A stretch of 64,000 nucleotides of DNA from Hoplostethus atlanticus (GCA_034670405.1 JAXDDX010000063.1:626501-690500), one strand, 5' to 3'; numbered from the stretch's first letter, positions 12,215-23,351 are shown. Notes: generated by a model from the sequence alone, not told the origin. Made by a program: numbers and translations.

Positions 12215-12543
12215 TAAGATCACAAGATCTTTGAGCAGTGGCTCCAACACAGTACTGTAACCAAATATCTTCCCTTGCACAGAATTGTTAAGAAGATTGA
12301 GTTTAGTACAGATCGGATAATAGGGTTAGATAGCTAATGGGGTTAGCACCACAAAGGTCCTTCACAGTTTCTGACACAATCTCATCAATTTCACAGTTGT
12401 GCTTCCTCAAGCAAACTGTAAAATGTCTTTCATGATGAGAGCAGAGGCTGAAAGAGAGATAAAATGGAACTCCTCTACAACGTCATCAATGCATCTGTTC
12501 GGTACGTTAAAGATGCTCTCTATTTTCAACAAGTGAGTCAAGC

Positions 12544-12561
12544 TTTTTTTTTTTTTTTTTA
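12544..12561. repeat. T homopolymer run
   Basis: An 18-base T run, next to a coding block of the pseudogene. On the minus strand it is an A run. Confidence 0.9.
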
Positions 12562-12781
12562 AATCAACTTTGGCGATTCTCTCACATTACCATCATCTCC
12601 TCCAATGTCATCCATATCAGACTGCTCACCCTCCTGATTAACTGAATCACTGCAATCATCTGTATTTGAAGGGCTTGCATACCTCTTTAACAGGTCTTCT
12701 TTCAAGTCATCCAATGAGTGGGGAGTATGCTTCCGGCTTTTGTGGGAAGCAAACGTTCCATACATGTTAGTTTTGAAATTG

Positions 12782-13727
12782 TGTAGCAGGTACTACCCCT
12801 TTAAGGGGTACCGACCAATCAGGGACAGGCAGCCTTTAGAAGCAGCTGTGTTGCCGGAACCAGCAAGGCATTCGGTTTCTCCCTCGGTTTTGGCAACCAG
12901 CTGCGCAGGTAGGACCGCATTCCCTTTTTAAATTAGTGTTTTAACTTCATTACGCTTATTTATGCTCTGGTCGGTGGTGTAGGTGCCCTGGGTTTCTCCG
13001 TTTCCCTAGCCTTCTCCGTTTCCCTAGCCTTCTCCGTAGAGCGTCGAGGTAGGACAGGGTTGGCGTCCTAAGAGGTGCATTGTTTTATATTGTTTTTAAC
13101 GTGGCTGTAGCCTAATTGTTTTAATTACACATAATAAAGTTGTTTCTGTAACCAGTGTCCTCTTTTTGCAGGGCACTGTTGGTTGCCGTTTTTGCCGTCT
13201 TTTGTTATGATTACTGTTTAATTTCTTTTTCCTTATCTGTTGATCCCAACTGGTAATTTAAGTGTTTCTTTTGTTTCTTTGCTTTCAAGGGAGGCCTGTC
13301 AGCTGCGGGGGTAGTAGTGTGGGACTAGTGCTGTCCTTTTCTCTTTTCACTGCATGTGGTGTGGAAAGGTTAAATTTTATTCACCTTTTAATTATTTACT
13401 TGTGTTTCACGTTTTTGCAGTGTTTTGTATTTGGCGCATCACATGTGGTGTGATTCCCAGAGGGGGGAGACTAGCTCCGTAAGTATCTCCCCTGCAGTTG
13501 CGGTCCTGCCCTTGCCGTTGTTTTATTATTTTCCTCCCTGTTGTTGTTATTGATATTATTTGATACTTCGTTGTCTTAAGTTGACCAATAAAAACCGTGT
13601 TATGATTTACACTTGAACGACGGTCTGTGTACATTCGATTGGAGGCCTGAGCGGGCCCAAGCACACACAAGCTGAACTATTTCCCTGGGCGTAATTCCCA
13701 GGGTGGCGTAGTCTATACCGCGTCACA
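12782..13727 (+). mobile_element. solo LTR, 4-bp target duplication ATTG
   Basis: This 946-bp unit begins TGTAGCAGG and ends GCGTCACA, with ATTG on each side (12778-12781 and 13728-13731). AATAAAGT at about 13134 and AATAAAAACC at about 13587 are polyadenylation-type signals in plus orientation. No internal genes remain. It splits a C2H2-like exon of the pseudogene between the blocks ending KETVTC and starting YGTFAS. Confidence 0.8.
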
Positions 13728-13850
13728 ATTGCAAACACAGGTGACAGTTTCTTTCTTTTTCAAATGTTGACCAAGATGTTCAAAATACTCCCTTTTCGGT
13801 GGAGAATGTGCCTACACTGCAGCATTGGCAAAAGAAACTGAATATTACAG

Positions 13851-14560
13851 AAGATCTCACTCTTTCTTGAGTCTTGAAAACCTAGTAGTGTTTTCTTATT
13901 TATTTAAAATAACAACAATCCAGGTGAGGACATGGCAGAGGTTGCCCACCGTGGCTGTGATGTAACCTATAATGTTTCAACAACTGTGCTTTGGTAGAGA
14001 GCTTAAATTTACAAATGTTTGCAAGCCCAATGCATTGTGTTAGATAATTAAATTAAAAATATACACCACATTTTTGCTATATGTGCCAACTTCACAAAAT
14101 GCTTTACAAAACAATGTATTTGCAAAGCAATTACAATGAAGTGGTAGCTAAGTAGCGACAGGTTTGTCAGACACACATTTTATGCAAGTTCACCATGAAC
14201 TGATTTAAATAAAAAATAGGCTATCAAGTATTAGGGTCAGAGTGAAGTGTGATTTTAAACAATAAGGACCATACTGCTGCTGCAAAATTTGGCAATTTGT
14301 CGTTTAGATTTAAGATTCAGAATCAAATATTAAGTATCATATAAAAACATGTTTGGTGTGGAGTAATGTTAACTAAACTGTAAATATGTCTGATGATGAT
14401 ATTTAAGGCCACGTGAGCTCAGAATGCAGGCTGGCGCGAAGCTACTACATGATACACTGAACCTCGCTATAGCACTTAAATGAAAGACATAGGCTATGCC
14501 TCAAACAGTATATTTAACAAATTGTATGAGTCAATGTGCCTCATGCAGGAAGCGATATAT
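13851..14560. other. unassigned
   Basis: AT-rich DNA with no frame of note and no terminal repeats recognised. The first part may include the 5' end of the pseudogene. Confidence 0.4.
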
Positions 14561-14939
14561 GAACAAATGTCCTTATTTTTGTTCGTATCCACGATTTGTT
14601 CTTATTTTGTTAGTACCCATTGATTTCTGGGATGCACCAATGTTGTCTTATTTTTGCTCTTCTCTTAGGTAAGAAAATTTTACGAGTGGTCGAGAGCACT
14701 CTTACCAAGATAAGAAAAAAACATCTCGATTTCACAGTTAATTTGAGGAACATAAAACGCATGAATATCATATAATCAAATTTAGATTATATGTTTTAGA
14801 GTAATTGTAATGATTGGATTATTAAATTTGTGGGCTAAAGAAATAGTATTGGTCCATTGATGCCAATTAAGACTATAAAAACCACGTACAGATGCGCCTG
14901 GAGCGGCATCGCTGTCAAGTGGAGCGTCTGACTGGACAC

Positions 14940-15245
14940 CCGTCAGTGCCACCACTTCCGCACCACATTGATCGCTTGGCTTGGGCAATGCGTTTTTTTT
15001 GCTTCCATTTTCATATTGAACCATTTTCTTTTAATTTCAGTTATTGGGCGTCCCTCAGCTGACAGCATTTACAGCATCACTAATGTTTTGCCATTGCTGG
15101 GTTTTTGATTTTCCTGTAACGCCAGTACTGACATGTCTACTTTGTGCAAGTTTATTTAACAGTACATCGATTTCACTACTGCTGAAGTTCTTTTTCTTAC
15201 ATCCTTTTTTTTGGTAGCATCTCAATTCTTGGCCATGGGCCAGAG
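14940..15245 (-). pseudogene. orphan SANT/Myb-like exon (Harbinger partner or NAIF1-like)
   Basis: The minus strand reads KKNFSSSEIDVLLNKLAQSR, then KTQQWQNISDAVNAVS and a stop. After a frameshift it reads PITEIKRKWFNMKMEAKK. This is the three-helix arrangement of the Myb/SANT-like domain found in NAIF1/MSANTD4-type proteins and in the DNA-binding partner of Harbinger transposases. The frame break and the stop before PITEIK make it non-functional. No DDE transposase lies next to it, so it is a remnant of an element or a retrocopy. Confidence 0.6.
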
Positions 15246-15296
15246 TATTTGCACACGGCACAACACCTGCCCTTATGTAGTGTTTAGGGGGCGTTT

Positions 15297-15482
15297 CCTA
15301 TGATTCATCATCAGCATCTGGAGGAACCCCCAGTTCCCCGCCCCGACCGACCAGAGGACACATATCCCTCCGGCTTCCCACCCACAGACACGGCCAATTG
15401 TGTCTGTAGGGACACCCGACCAAGCCGGAGGTAACGCTGAGGTTCGAACCTGCGACCTCAGCGTTGGTCAGAATGTCTACCA
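15297..15482 (-). mobile_element. tRNA-derived SINE
   Basis: Read on the minus strand, a B-box-like GGTTCGAACC lies after GACATTCTGACCAACGCTGA, followed by a body with GCCTCCGGCTTGGTCGGGTG-type sequence and GGCCGTGTCTGTGGGTGGG. This is the layout of a common teleost SINE. The A box is weak or truncated. It adjoins the orphan SANT exon. Confidence 0.6.
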
Positions 15483-15484
15483 AC

Positions 15485-16138
15485 TTTCAACAAAGCCGCA
15501 AAATGGGCAGAGTATGTTGTTAATCATATCACCGTCGAAAGCAAAAATACCCACATCGTTTGGGTCATAAAGAAAAAGAAAATATCAGTCACCAGAGCCG
15601 GTTTGAGCTGTTGGAGCTTTTCCAGGTTTGTGAAGTGGGCTGGGGCAACTTGAATTTTGTTCCTTATTGATGACTCAAAGAATTTAAATTCTGGTTAGTC
15701 ATGATAGTGTGTTGAAACAATTGTTATAATTTGTGTGTCATCAGAACTCAAAAAAATAATTACAAACAAAAATCTAACAGTGTAGTAATCTAGAGTGTAG
15801 ATTGCATTGACTGATTTTGCAAGTGGCACAGTTGATTTTATCAGTACACATGTAGCCAAGCTGTTTTGGTTGTATTACATAAGTTAAAGAGATTCCTAGT
15901 GTGCTATTTCTCATACAGTTCAGGGTCCTGCTGAGCTCTTAAATGGGGTATTGTATTACAAGGTAACAGCCATTTAAGCATTAATCAAAAGCGTATTACT
16001 AAAGATAATAAAACATTCTTCGCAAACGATACGCTCATTTAGCTTAATACGCAATGAGTTACAAGTACTAGTTCACCGAATAGCTGTGGCTCTACTGGGT
16101 GGAATGACAACAGAAATAAACAAAATGAAAAACGAGTG
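15485..16138. other. unassigned
   Basis: No coding or repeat structure recognised. AT-rich, short frames only. Confidence 0.4.
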
Positions 16139-16952
16139 GTTCTTTGATTTTCATTTTAATATTTAAAAAAATGGAATAAAGTAGTTTTTTTTCATATTCT
16201 GAAACCAGAAGTTGTCATGAGGGTGGGTGAGATGTAGGGACGAGGGAGTTTACCTGTTCCCAGAGGATGCAGCCGAGGGCAGACCTGGAAGATCTGTCCA
16301 GTTGGAGCTGGTATGCACAGCTCTCATGGAAGCCTGGCAGACTGGCAGCTTTGATGCTCCATGTCTGAGCTGCAGGGACAGAGGGGAGGTGCACCGGCTG
16401 AGAGATACGGTGCTCAAGACGGGGCCGAATTATGAGCTGTGATATAAATAAAGTGGCCTGTAGACATGGCGAAACAAGGTCTGTCATCCACATAAATCTA
16501 TGCGGGTATATCACATGAGTATTTTTCACATGAGGTTTTTCAGCAAGAAATTAGAAGATTTTGCACTTGAGCAGTGAGACGCTGGACTGCTGACAGGCCT
16601 CTCCCCTCTCCCCCTGCTCTAGCGGAGGAGGGTGCTGTGATCAGACAGGCCATTTGGCATATGTGTGCATCAGTGCTACCAATCTTTGCCAAATGCATTG
16701 GCTGTCAACACATCTCCTATGTTTCAAAAAGTGGCTAGATTTGTTGCTAGTCGCTTTTTAATAAAGTCGCCAAGTTGGCAACACTTGACCTTGTCAGTGA
16801 CAACCTCAGGTTTCAGAATATGAAAAAAGTTTTTTTTCCATTTTTGTTTTCACGTGATTTTCTTTTGTTTTACAAAGCCATTTTTGACCATGAAAAAAGA
16901 AAAATGTGTTGCATTTCTGTTTTGGGATTTTAAAATGAAAATCAAAGAACCT
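16139..16952. mobile_element. inverted-repeat element of unknown family
   Basis: GGTTCTTTGATTTTCATTTT at 16139-16158 is mirrored at about 16931-16952. CATATTCTGAAACC at about 16193-16206 is mirrored at about 16811-16826. The arms therefore pair over roughly 80-140 bases around a centre of about 600 bases. I could not define exact ends or a target duplication. It may be a MITE or foldback element. Confidence 0.5.
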
Positions 16953-17159
16953 TGCTGTGACGGCTGCAACTACCAGCCGCACCATCAACCTAGCACACCA
17001 ACGGTAATTTTCATACACAACTATACACCTTTTAACATATATAAAAATGATACTGACAACAGGTAGTCTTTTAAAACTTTATTAGCGTTATTAGCATATG
17101 ACTGATTTGAGTGTACGCAATCTTTCATATCAAAATGTTACTTGCTATAACGTGTCGAG

Positions 17160-17640
17160 TATCCGTTGCTGAGCCATCAGTCCTTGTCACCTGGCCAACA
17201 AAGACCGAGCTGCCGCCTCAGACCAGCTTATGCGGGCCAACAGGGTGATTGGACACTACCACACCCACTACAGCCAGAGGGGTGGTTCGGGACTCTCTGT
17301 CATGACGTCATCACAAGAAAGTGATAATGTACCCTACAATTAACTATGGGCTAGTCCCATTGTGTATATAGCACTGCTTGTGTGACTGGAAGTTAGTTAG
17401 TTTTTGTTTGGGCACAGCATTGATGGCTTCATTTTGACTTAGCTCTGTTTATGTTGACCAATATAGTTTTATGGCTCTAGAGCAAGTCTTTAAGTTGAAG
17501 TCTATGTCTTTTGTTGTTACTTGTTTTGTTACTGGTTTTGTTACCCATCTTAAATAACTAAATATTTTGGGCTAATAAAAAAACCTTTATTTTTCATACC
17601 ACCTGATCCCAGTCGTACTGCAAACCTCACACTTGCATTT
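17160..17640 (+). mobile_element. LTR-like segment with TATA and polyA signals
   Basis: A short frame (17185-17342, about 51 codons, HLANKDRAAASDQLMRANRV...) ends at TAA. Downstream are TGACGTCATC (a CRE-like site), TGTATATAGC (TATA-like) and AATAAAAAAACC. This could be the 3' end of an LTR retroelement coding region plus its LTR. No TG...CA ends with a target duplication were found, so this is tentative. Confidence 0.25.
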
Positions 17641-18060
17641 TTCATTTTTTTAAATTTCTGTTTCTGAAAGGAAAATAGAATGATCAAAAAATACATGGAC
17701 CGTTGTGGCAGAGAAAAATCTAAATTCTATTGATTTATAATAATATGAATTTTCCTAGATCATAGACCATTAAATAAAAGTTGAATTGGCTAAAACGCTG
17801 ATTTATATTTATTTTTTTTGAGAAAAAAAGAATGGAAAGGAGAGGCAACGTTTAATTTCTTCAATTTCACTTTTCATTTTGCTTGTTTTTTTTAATGTTT
17901 CTTTTTCTCTTTTCCATTAAGTTTTCTATTTCATTTTCTATTTTCAAATTGCCATTTAATCTTTTCCATTTTCATTTTCCCTTTTTTTATTTTCATTTTA
18001 TTTTGGTATGATCATTCCTAGTGCTACAGTAAAAAAAAATAAACTAACAATTGCATTTTC
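17640..18060. repeat. T-rich low-complexity tract
   Basis: Dominated by TTTTCATTTT-like words. No gene. Confidence 0.7.
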
Positions 18061-18166
18061 ATACATTTTCGATTAATCCTCCATATGAGGAATGAAAAAA
18101 CTCAGCTTCACTTAGAGAACAATTGACAAAGCTTAAATATTAAAAACCTACAAATTGTTCCAATAA

Positions 18167-18290
18167 TCTCCATCAGGGTTACAGGATTGCAGGCATAGTT
18201 AACGATAAATATATTCAACCACATCCAAAATGGCCACCTCAGGGCCCATAGACCAATCAGACACCAGTATTTAAAAATACAGTTAAAATG
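18167..18290 (+). repeat. dispersed repeat, copy 1
   Basis: CATCAGGGTTACAGGATTGC, GCATAGTTAACGATAAA and CACCTCAGGGCCCATAGA recur in the same order at 53386-53480. Both copies run on into CAGTATTTAAA. Family unknown. Confidence 0.75.
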
Positions 18291-18460
18291 AAAGATCCAA
18301 AAGGCCTCCTTTTCTTTTCTATGGAAATTAAAATCACCTCCTCTTGGGCAAACCTAGACCTAGAATAAGGAATGGTCCAGCAAGAGACTTTGTCACATTG
18401 GTCACTTGTGTGCATGCTGTGCTTAGTGAAAGAAATTCTGTTACAATTGCAGTGCATGAG

Positions 18461-18515
18461 GTGTCTTGGTGGCTCAGTTGGCTAGGGCCCATACATGTAA
18501 TGCTATAATCACATC
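18461..18515 (+). mobile_element. tRNA-derived SINE head (split SINE, first part)
   Basis: GTCTTGGTGGCTCAGTTGGC is an A-box-like tRNA head. It stops at ACATC, where the element at 18516-19904 begins. The B box and body resume at 19905-20045. Confidence 0.55.
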
Positions 18516-19904
18516 CACAGTTTGTTTTCTTTGGTCCGAACCATAGTGGAAAAGTTCACTGTGTTGCATTTTTGTATATGGTTAGTTTAGATTCACAATG
18601 TCCAATTACAAGAGAACCAGAGCTTATACACTGAAGTCCCAAGGACTCACAAATGGATCATTTATTGGACAGAGTTTTGGTAACTTGTAATGTCTTGTAA
18701 TATTGGCAAAGGTCGAGGTGGGGAGTGAAGACAAATCTGATTCCAGTCCCTCTAACTGTAGCTAACCATGATATGAGCATCAGTTGAGACCTGCATTTTT
18801 AGGTCTCGGTGCAGTTCTATTTCTCGTAGGCTTTGGCTTTGCCTTATGGGTTATGCTCGTGCGCGAGCACTGAAAATTCAACAATGCACCTATCAGCTGA
18901 GGCTCTGCCCCCAAGCTCCTGTATATAATGCTGTGTCTCCCGGCATTCGTCCTCCTTTTTCTTTCAGCGAACACCTAAGCTAAAGAAGATCATGCATTCT
19001 TCTCCGTCCTTTCCCATTGCTCTAATTACTACTGGATGCTCAGCCTTATTTTCCTTGGTTACAGTTCGTAACCCCGTACATAAGACTGATGCGCTCTGGA
19101 GGGACGGATCCTGTCCACCTAGTCTGGCTGTTCAAGCTGTAGCTTTCCTGCTAGTTTTACCTGGACCATTAATTCGAGTTTATTGCCTATGTTCCAACCC
19201 TCTGCACTAGGTAGCGCTAGACGGGTTGGCATGGTGGCTTGTCATGCTGTTAGGTTAGCGCCAGTATGCTAACACCTTTTTCATCCATACGAACGCCTAT
19301 GTTCGCATGAAGAAACAGCAGACTCTGTATAGGGATAACTGACTGTCAGTTTATCCAGGCTCCCTCTTGGTGTCAACTGCATGGTTCAGTGAACACAAGA
19401 TGGCAGTGGTTTGATTATACTGTATTTTCATGTGATGCATGAACTTGAGTATGAATCAAACATGACCAGGAAGTACTGGATTATGTATGTTATTCAGAAT
19501 ATGCTTGTGTCTTTTGCCCCTCGGGCCTTTGGGTCCAGCAGGGGTACATCGATCGGGCTCCACTCGTGGCTTCGCCTTAAACGGCGAAGAGAAATAGAAC
19601 GATAGTTATGTACTATAACTCTAGTTCTATGATCATAGGAAAAGCTGTTTAGTTTCACACCTGCTATACCCTCCATGGTTCGCAGAAAGAAAATCGTGGA
19701 GGATGACTGACGGGAGACACGGCATTATATACAGGCGCTTGGGGGCGGAGCCCCAGCTGATAGGTGCATCGTTGAATTTTCAGTGCTCAGTACATAACTA
19801 TCGTTATTTTGTGCGAATAAGTTCAAATGGCATTGTTCTCACCTGGCCAAAAAGTTTGAATAAACTGTTCCAAATATGCTCGGTGTGAACACGCCCTTAC
19901 TGTG
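18516..19904. mobile_element. 1.4-kb element with internal inverted repeats, inserted in a SINE
   Basis: The unit begins CACAGTTTG and ends CTTACTGTG, with ACATC on both sides (18511-18515 and 19905-19909). Inside are inverted arms of about 110 bases (18865-18973 and 19678-19790). Each arm carries CCTGTATATAATGC, a TATA-like promoter pointing towards the centre. A palindromic AGTTATGTACTATAACTCTA lies at 19604-19623. The inward TATA arms suggest a DIRS-like or inverted-LTR-like core within a DNA-transposon-like outer unit. The family is not settled and no protein frame is present. Confidence 0.45.
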
Positions 19905-20045
19905 ACATCCTGGGTTCAAATCTGGCCTGTGACCTTTGTCGCATGTCACCCCCTACCATCTCCCTTCTTTCCTATCTCCGTTAAACTGTCTGATAAAGCT
20001 GAAATGGCAAAAAGAAAAACGTAAGAAAAGAATTGCAGAGCTTTT
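19905..20045 (+). mobile_element. tRNA-derived SINE body (split SINE, second part)
   Basis: The B box GGGTTCAAATC is followed by TGGCCTGTGACCTTTGTCGC and ATGTCACCCCCT, then an A-rich end (AAAAAGAAAAACGTAAGAAA). This is a familiar fish SINE body. Together with 18461-18515 it makes one SINE once the 1.4-kb insert is removed. Confidence 0.65.
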
Positions 20046-20631
20046 TAAAACTGTTACAACTAATTTACTGCCACATACACACACACACAGCTTCCCAGCT
20101 CCCTGGAGCAAGGCGCGATTGCTATCGGCCCCGGGAAGGCACACCTAGGAGGCCTTACCTAATTGAAGCGATGCCACGGCAGTTAAATTAACGAGACTAA
20201 GTGGCAGCGTGACAAGAGTTGGCACTGCGCTCTGTAAGCAAATCATCATTCATGGGCACTGTAATGCTGTTAAAAAGCAAAGATAGTAGATGGTGAACAG
20301 CGAGGGAGCGCGCACACCTCATGGGACTGGAGCCCGTGAAGGAACATGATGCAGATAGTGTAGCAGGAGAAAGAAGCTCTGTTTGGTTATTTGGAAAGGG
20401 AGAAGAGGGAGGGAGGGAGTAAAAAGCTATTGTGGATTGTGGCTGTACTGGGCACTTCCTAGGTGTGAATGCATGTAGCTGTGTGAATGTGAAGTAGGGC
20501 GGTGCTGAAAATGCACTGCAAACATTCTCTGGCTTGAAAAGGGAGCAGAATGTCTGTTGTCTTGTATGCAACCTACAACAGGCAGACATGAGTTCACTGA
20601 TGTAGCAAGCTGAGAGAGGGACACCAACGCT

Positions 20632-20659
<28 letters not shown>
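20632..20659. repeat. (GT)n microsatellite
   Basis: About fourteen GT units. Shorter CA tracts lie at about 20076-20090 and 20761-20790. Confidence 0.95.
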
Positions 20660-20663
<4 letters not shown>

Positions 20664-20699
20664 GGTTGCACTTTTTATTCTGGTGGGAGAGTCTCATCA

Positions 20700-21480
20700 C
20701 TGCAGTGACAGTAAGCGAGGAGAGGAGAACAGTTACCCCTCAGCCCTCATTATGATGGTCTCACACACACGTACACACACACACACACATGGCTCAGCAC
20801 AAGCGAAATGAAGGGTAAAACACTGATATTTGTTCATTCTCTCAAACTCACTTCCTCGGTAAAGCTCTGAGTTTCACATCAATATTCTGCATGCATTATA
20901 CATTGAACAATACTGAAATGTTTTCAGGATGTATGATGTATTAAGCAGTCTGGAGTGTATGACGTATGAGTTTGACGTATACATGTGAGGTATTATCCAC
21001 ATAGATTCTTGAAGTTTGACTTGAATTAGCTTTTTGAAACTTTTGCGGCTATTGTAACCCAAAATCATGTTTAGCTGGTCCATGACCGTGTGGGGCCTCT
21101 GAGCGACGGTGCAACCAGACGCCCCTACTTTTACTTTGAAACAGATTCTCCAGGGAAGCTTTTCCCAAAAACCTCTAATTCATAAGAGACTGGGTTTGAC
21201 TGTATTTGAACTCTAGTGTAATTCCTACTTGTAGCATAACAAAAGTAAATGTGCTAAAATCGATAACGTAATCAACAATGTAATAAAATCCTGAAGTTAT
21301 GAATAATATCCCATGATCCTGTCAAGCATTATGGTTTTGCATCATTGCTCATGAATAGTTACAAAGATATCTTGAAGGACACACCAAACGAACCAACATA
21401 CAGAGTCAACAAAGTCAAAAAAACAAAAGTCAACAACGCAACTGACTGGCTGGCAGTATCCATCATTGTGGCATTGAGCT
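20700..21480. other. unassigned
   Basis: No gene or terminal-repeat structure recognised apart from the CA tract at about 20761. Confidence 0.4.
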
Positions 21481-21489
21481 GTTATGTTT

Positions 21490-21600
21490 CTTCTTCTACA
21501 TCATTACATTCATAGTCATTTAGCAGACGCTGCTATCCAAAGCGACTTACTGAAGGCGATAGCCAACACTATGTGGGGCTCAAACTGACGACCCTGAGAC
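21490..21600 (-). mobile_element. SINE tail half (SINE split by Harbinger)
   Basis: Read on the minus strand, GTCTCAGGGTCGTCAGTTTG and AGCCCCACA carry a degenerate B box. They are followed by AAGTCGCTTTGGATAGCAGC and GTCTGCTAAATGACTATGAA, the conserved 3' part of widespread fish SINEs. The tRNA head with the A box is on the far side of the Harbinger insertion, at 33444-33485. Confidence 0.7.
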
Positions 21601-21791
21601 TATGGCCGAATCCCAATTCTCATTTTCACCCCTACGGCTCGTTTTCGAGGGCTCCCTCGCCCTTTGGTTTGGCCCTCGGAACAGAGTCACAAGGGGTAGT
21701 GGTAGAAATCTCTCCCTAAGAAATGGGACAACCCTTCAAGACGCTGATACGTCATCAGTAGTCGTCGATGGCGTTTATGTAAACAGACGCG

Positions 21792-23351
21792 ATGAGTTGC
21801 CGGACATTTTTAAATCTCACAATGCCGTCTTCAGCTGTGATGATTTCTCTTGCGTGGGCTATAGGCATCTTTTTGCGGTTGTCAACAGTAAATCGGAGGA
21901 ATGTGAGAAGGAGAAGACTTCTTCAACGCCTTGGAATGCTGATGTATCAGTTTGAGGTATGTAGGATAGACCGCAAACAAGTTTTCTTGCCTAGCTACAT
22001 GCTAGGCTAGGCAATGTCCGGCAATGTCCGGCAACTAGCTAGCTAGTATAGTAACTAACGTTAATGTTGGATCAACCCGTTTGTGATACGTAATGTCAAA
22101 TAAACGACCGTTTACTTTATTGATTTGTGTGTTGATTGTGTGATGATCTGTGTGCAGGTCTGATTGAATAGAATAATGTACACATGCATTGTATGTAGCT
22201 ATTAACGTGTTTGTGCCACATCTGTTTGGTTTGGGGGATGGGGAAATGCCACATTTCCCGCAGTTCCACCTAGTAAAAGTCCTTCCAATTCAGACTCAAT
22301 GATGTGAATTTATTTTATTTTCCAGATTGGTAATCCTACGGCATACTGCAATGTGAATCACAACATGCCCATCCTGCGTTTGTGGTTGAACGTAGAGGCC
22401 GAGCTGAAGCAGGACTTCCGCCTCAGCAGAAGAGCCATGCATGGTCTGCAGAGGCTCCTACAGAGGGAACAGGACCATGGCTGGGGTAATCAGTTGGAAG
22501 TCCTGATCTATGTTTACTGGCTGGCACATGGACTGTCCTATCAGGTTGTATCCCGTGTCTTCAATGTGCCAAAATCCACAGTCCACCGCGTCATCCACAA
22601 AGTAGGACAACACATATGGATCAATCGAGCAATCTGTTTCCCACAGGCAGGACAGCTTCACGCAGTTGGGCAAGGATTTGTCCAGCTCTCAGGAAGCCCT
22701 GCCTTCAACAAAGTTGTGGGTGCAATAGACGGCTGCCATATCAGGATCAAACCCCCTCAACAGTACCGACTGGACTATTTGAATTACAAAGGATTCTTTT
22801 CAATCAACATGCAGGCAATTTGTGATTCTAATGGGAGGTTCCTGGATATCTTTGTTGGTTACCCAGGGTCGGTTCATGACACACGCATCATGAAAAACAA
22901 CAGTTTTTACAGGGCAAGACAGTACCCTCCCACAGGTTACATCCTTCTGGGTGATGGTGGCTATCCCTGTTTGGTCACACCAGTCTGCCTAATAACGCCT
23001 TACAAGGAGCCCATTAACGGACATATACAGGGGCGCTTCAATTATTACCATTCCAGGGGGCGCAGCATAATCGAAAGGGCTTTTGGAATCATGAAGACAA
23101 GATGGAGGTCTACCCTTTTCAGAGCCTTGGCGGTTAAACCCACATTTGCACCTTTGGTTATTGCGTCCTGTGCCTTTCTACACAATGTGTGTCTGGATAA
23201 TGGGGACATGTTGGAGCCAGATGCAGATGTTGCACAGAACATCCTTGACCCCCAACCTCCCCGTGAGCCCCTTGCAGATGGTGAGAGCTCTGGGAACGCT
23301 ACAAGGGATGGACTGGCTGCCTTGGTCTCGGGCCATGTACAAGACCCATAG
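21792..23351 (+). CDS. Harbinger DDE transposase (HARBI1-like), two exons
   Basis: It catalyses cut-and-paste movement of Harbinger elements in the nucleus together with the SANT/Myb partner. Exon 1 is 21792-21956, ending at a GTATGT donor. Exon 2 is 22326-23351, after TTATTTTCCAG. The frame reads through the junction (FE/IGNPTAYC), giving about 396 residues if the first Met is used; the Met at 21822 is an alternative start. A helix-turn-helix (YQVVSRVFNVPKSTVHRV) lies at about residue 127. The catalytic triad is visible: D in GAIDGCHI (about 188), D in GDGGYP (about 265) and E in IERAFGIMK (about 304). No stop or frameshift was seen. It faces the convergent SANT/Myb gene. It appears intact, unlike its partner. 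Confidence 0.85.

Larger units (their letters stand above)
9877..13850 (-). pseudogene. broken upstream gene, C2H2-like with transposase-like middle (fish multi-copy family)
   Basis: Blocks appear in order on the minus strand. At about 13850-13728 is EYFEHLGQHLKKKETVTC. It is cut by an LTR, then continues at 12777-12560 with YGTFASHKSRKHTPHSLDDL, a C2H2-like pattern. At about 12545-12400 is LLKIESIFNVPNRCIDDVV. At 12300-12215 is FGYSTVLEPLLKDLV. At 12050-11760 are CALTGKLKYLDVLSGFPSDV, LHDLL then a stop, and KYFTLEELNKCIKEFPYKW. At 11610-11440 is HDSSVVRPLLQATTL. At 11420-11255, then 9982-9877 beyond a hAT, are STDGLPDFGELIQTVVVKG and ILTLKRYIYVP followed by a stop. The HDLL...SLEMALCL and FTLEELN region reminds me of EnSpm/CACTA-type transposases of animals; that is inference. 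Multiple stops and four insertions make it non-functional. Confidence 0.55.

Noticed and set aside
5358-13885. CACTA-type ends (CACTA near 5358, TAGTG near 13881) around the broken locus
   Set aside because: Five-base matches are expected by chance and nothing beyond them is symmetrical.
20197-20700. 167-codon minus-strand frame
   Set aside because: Runs through a GT microsatellite; composition is low complexity and no family is recognised.
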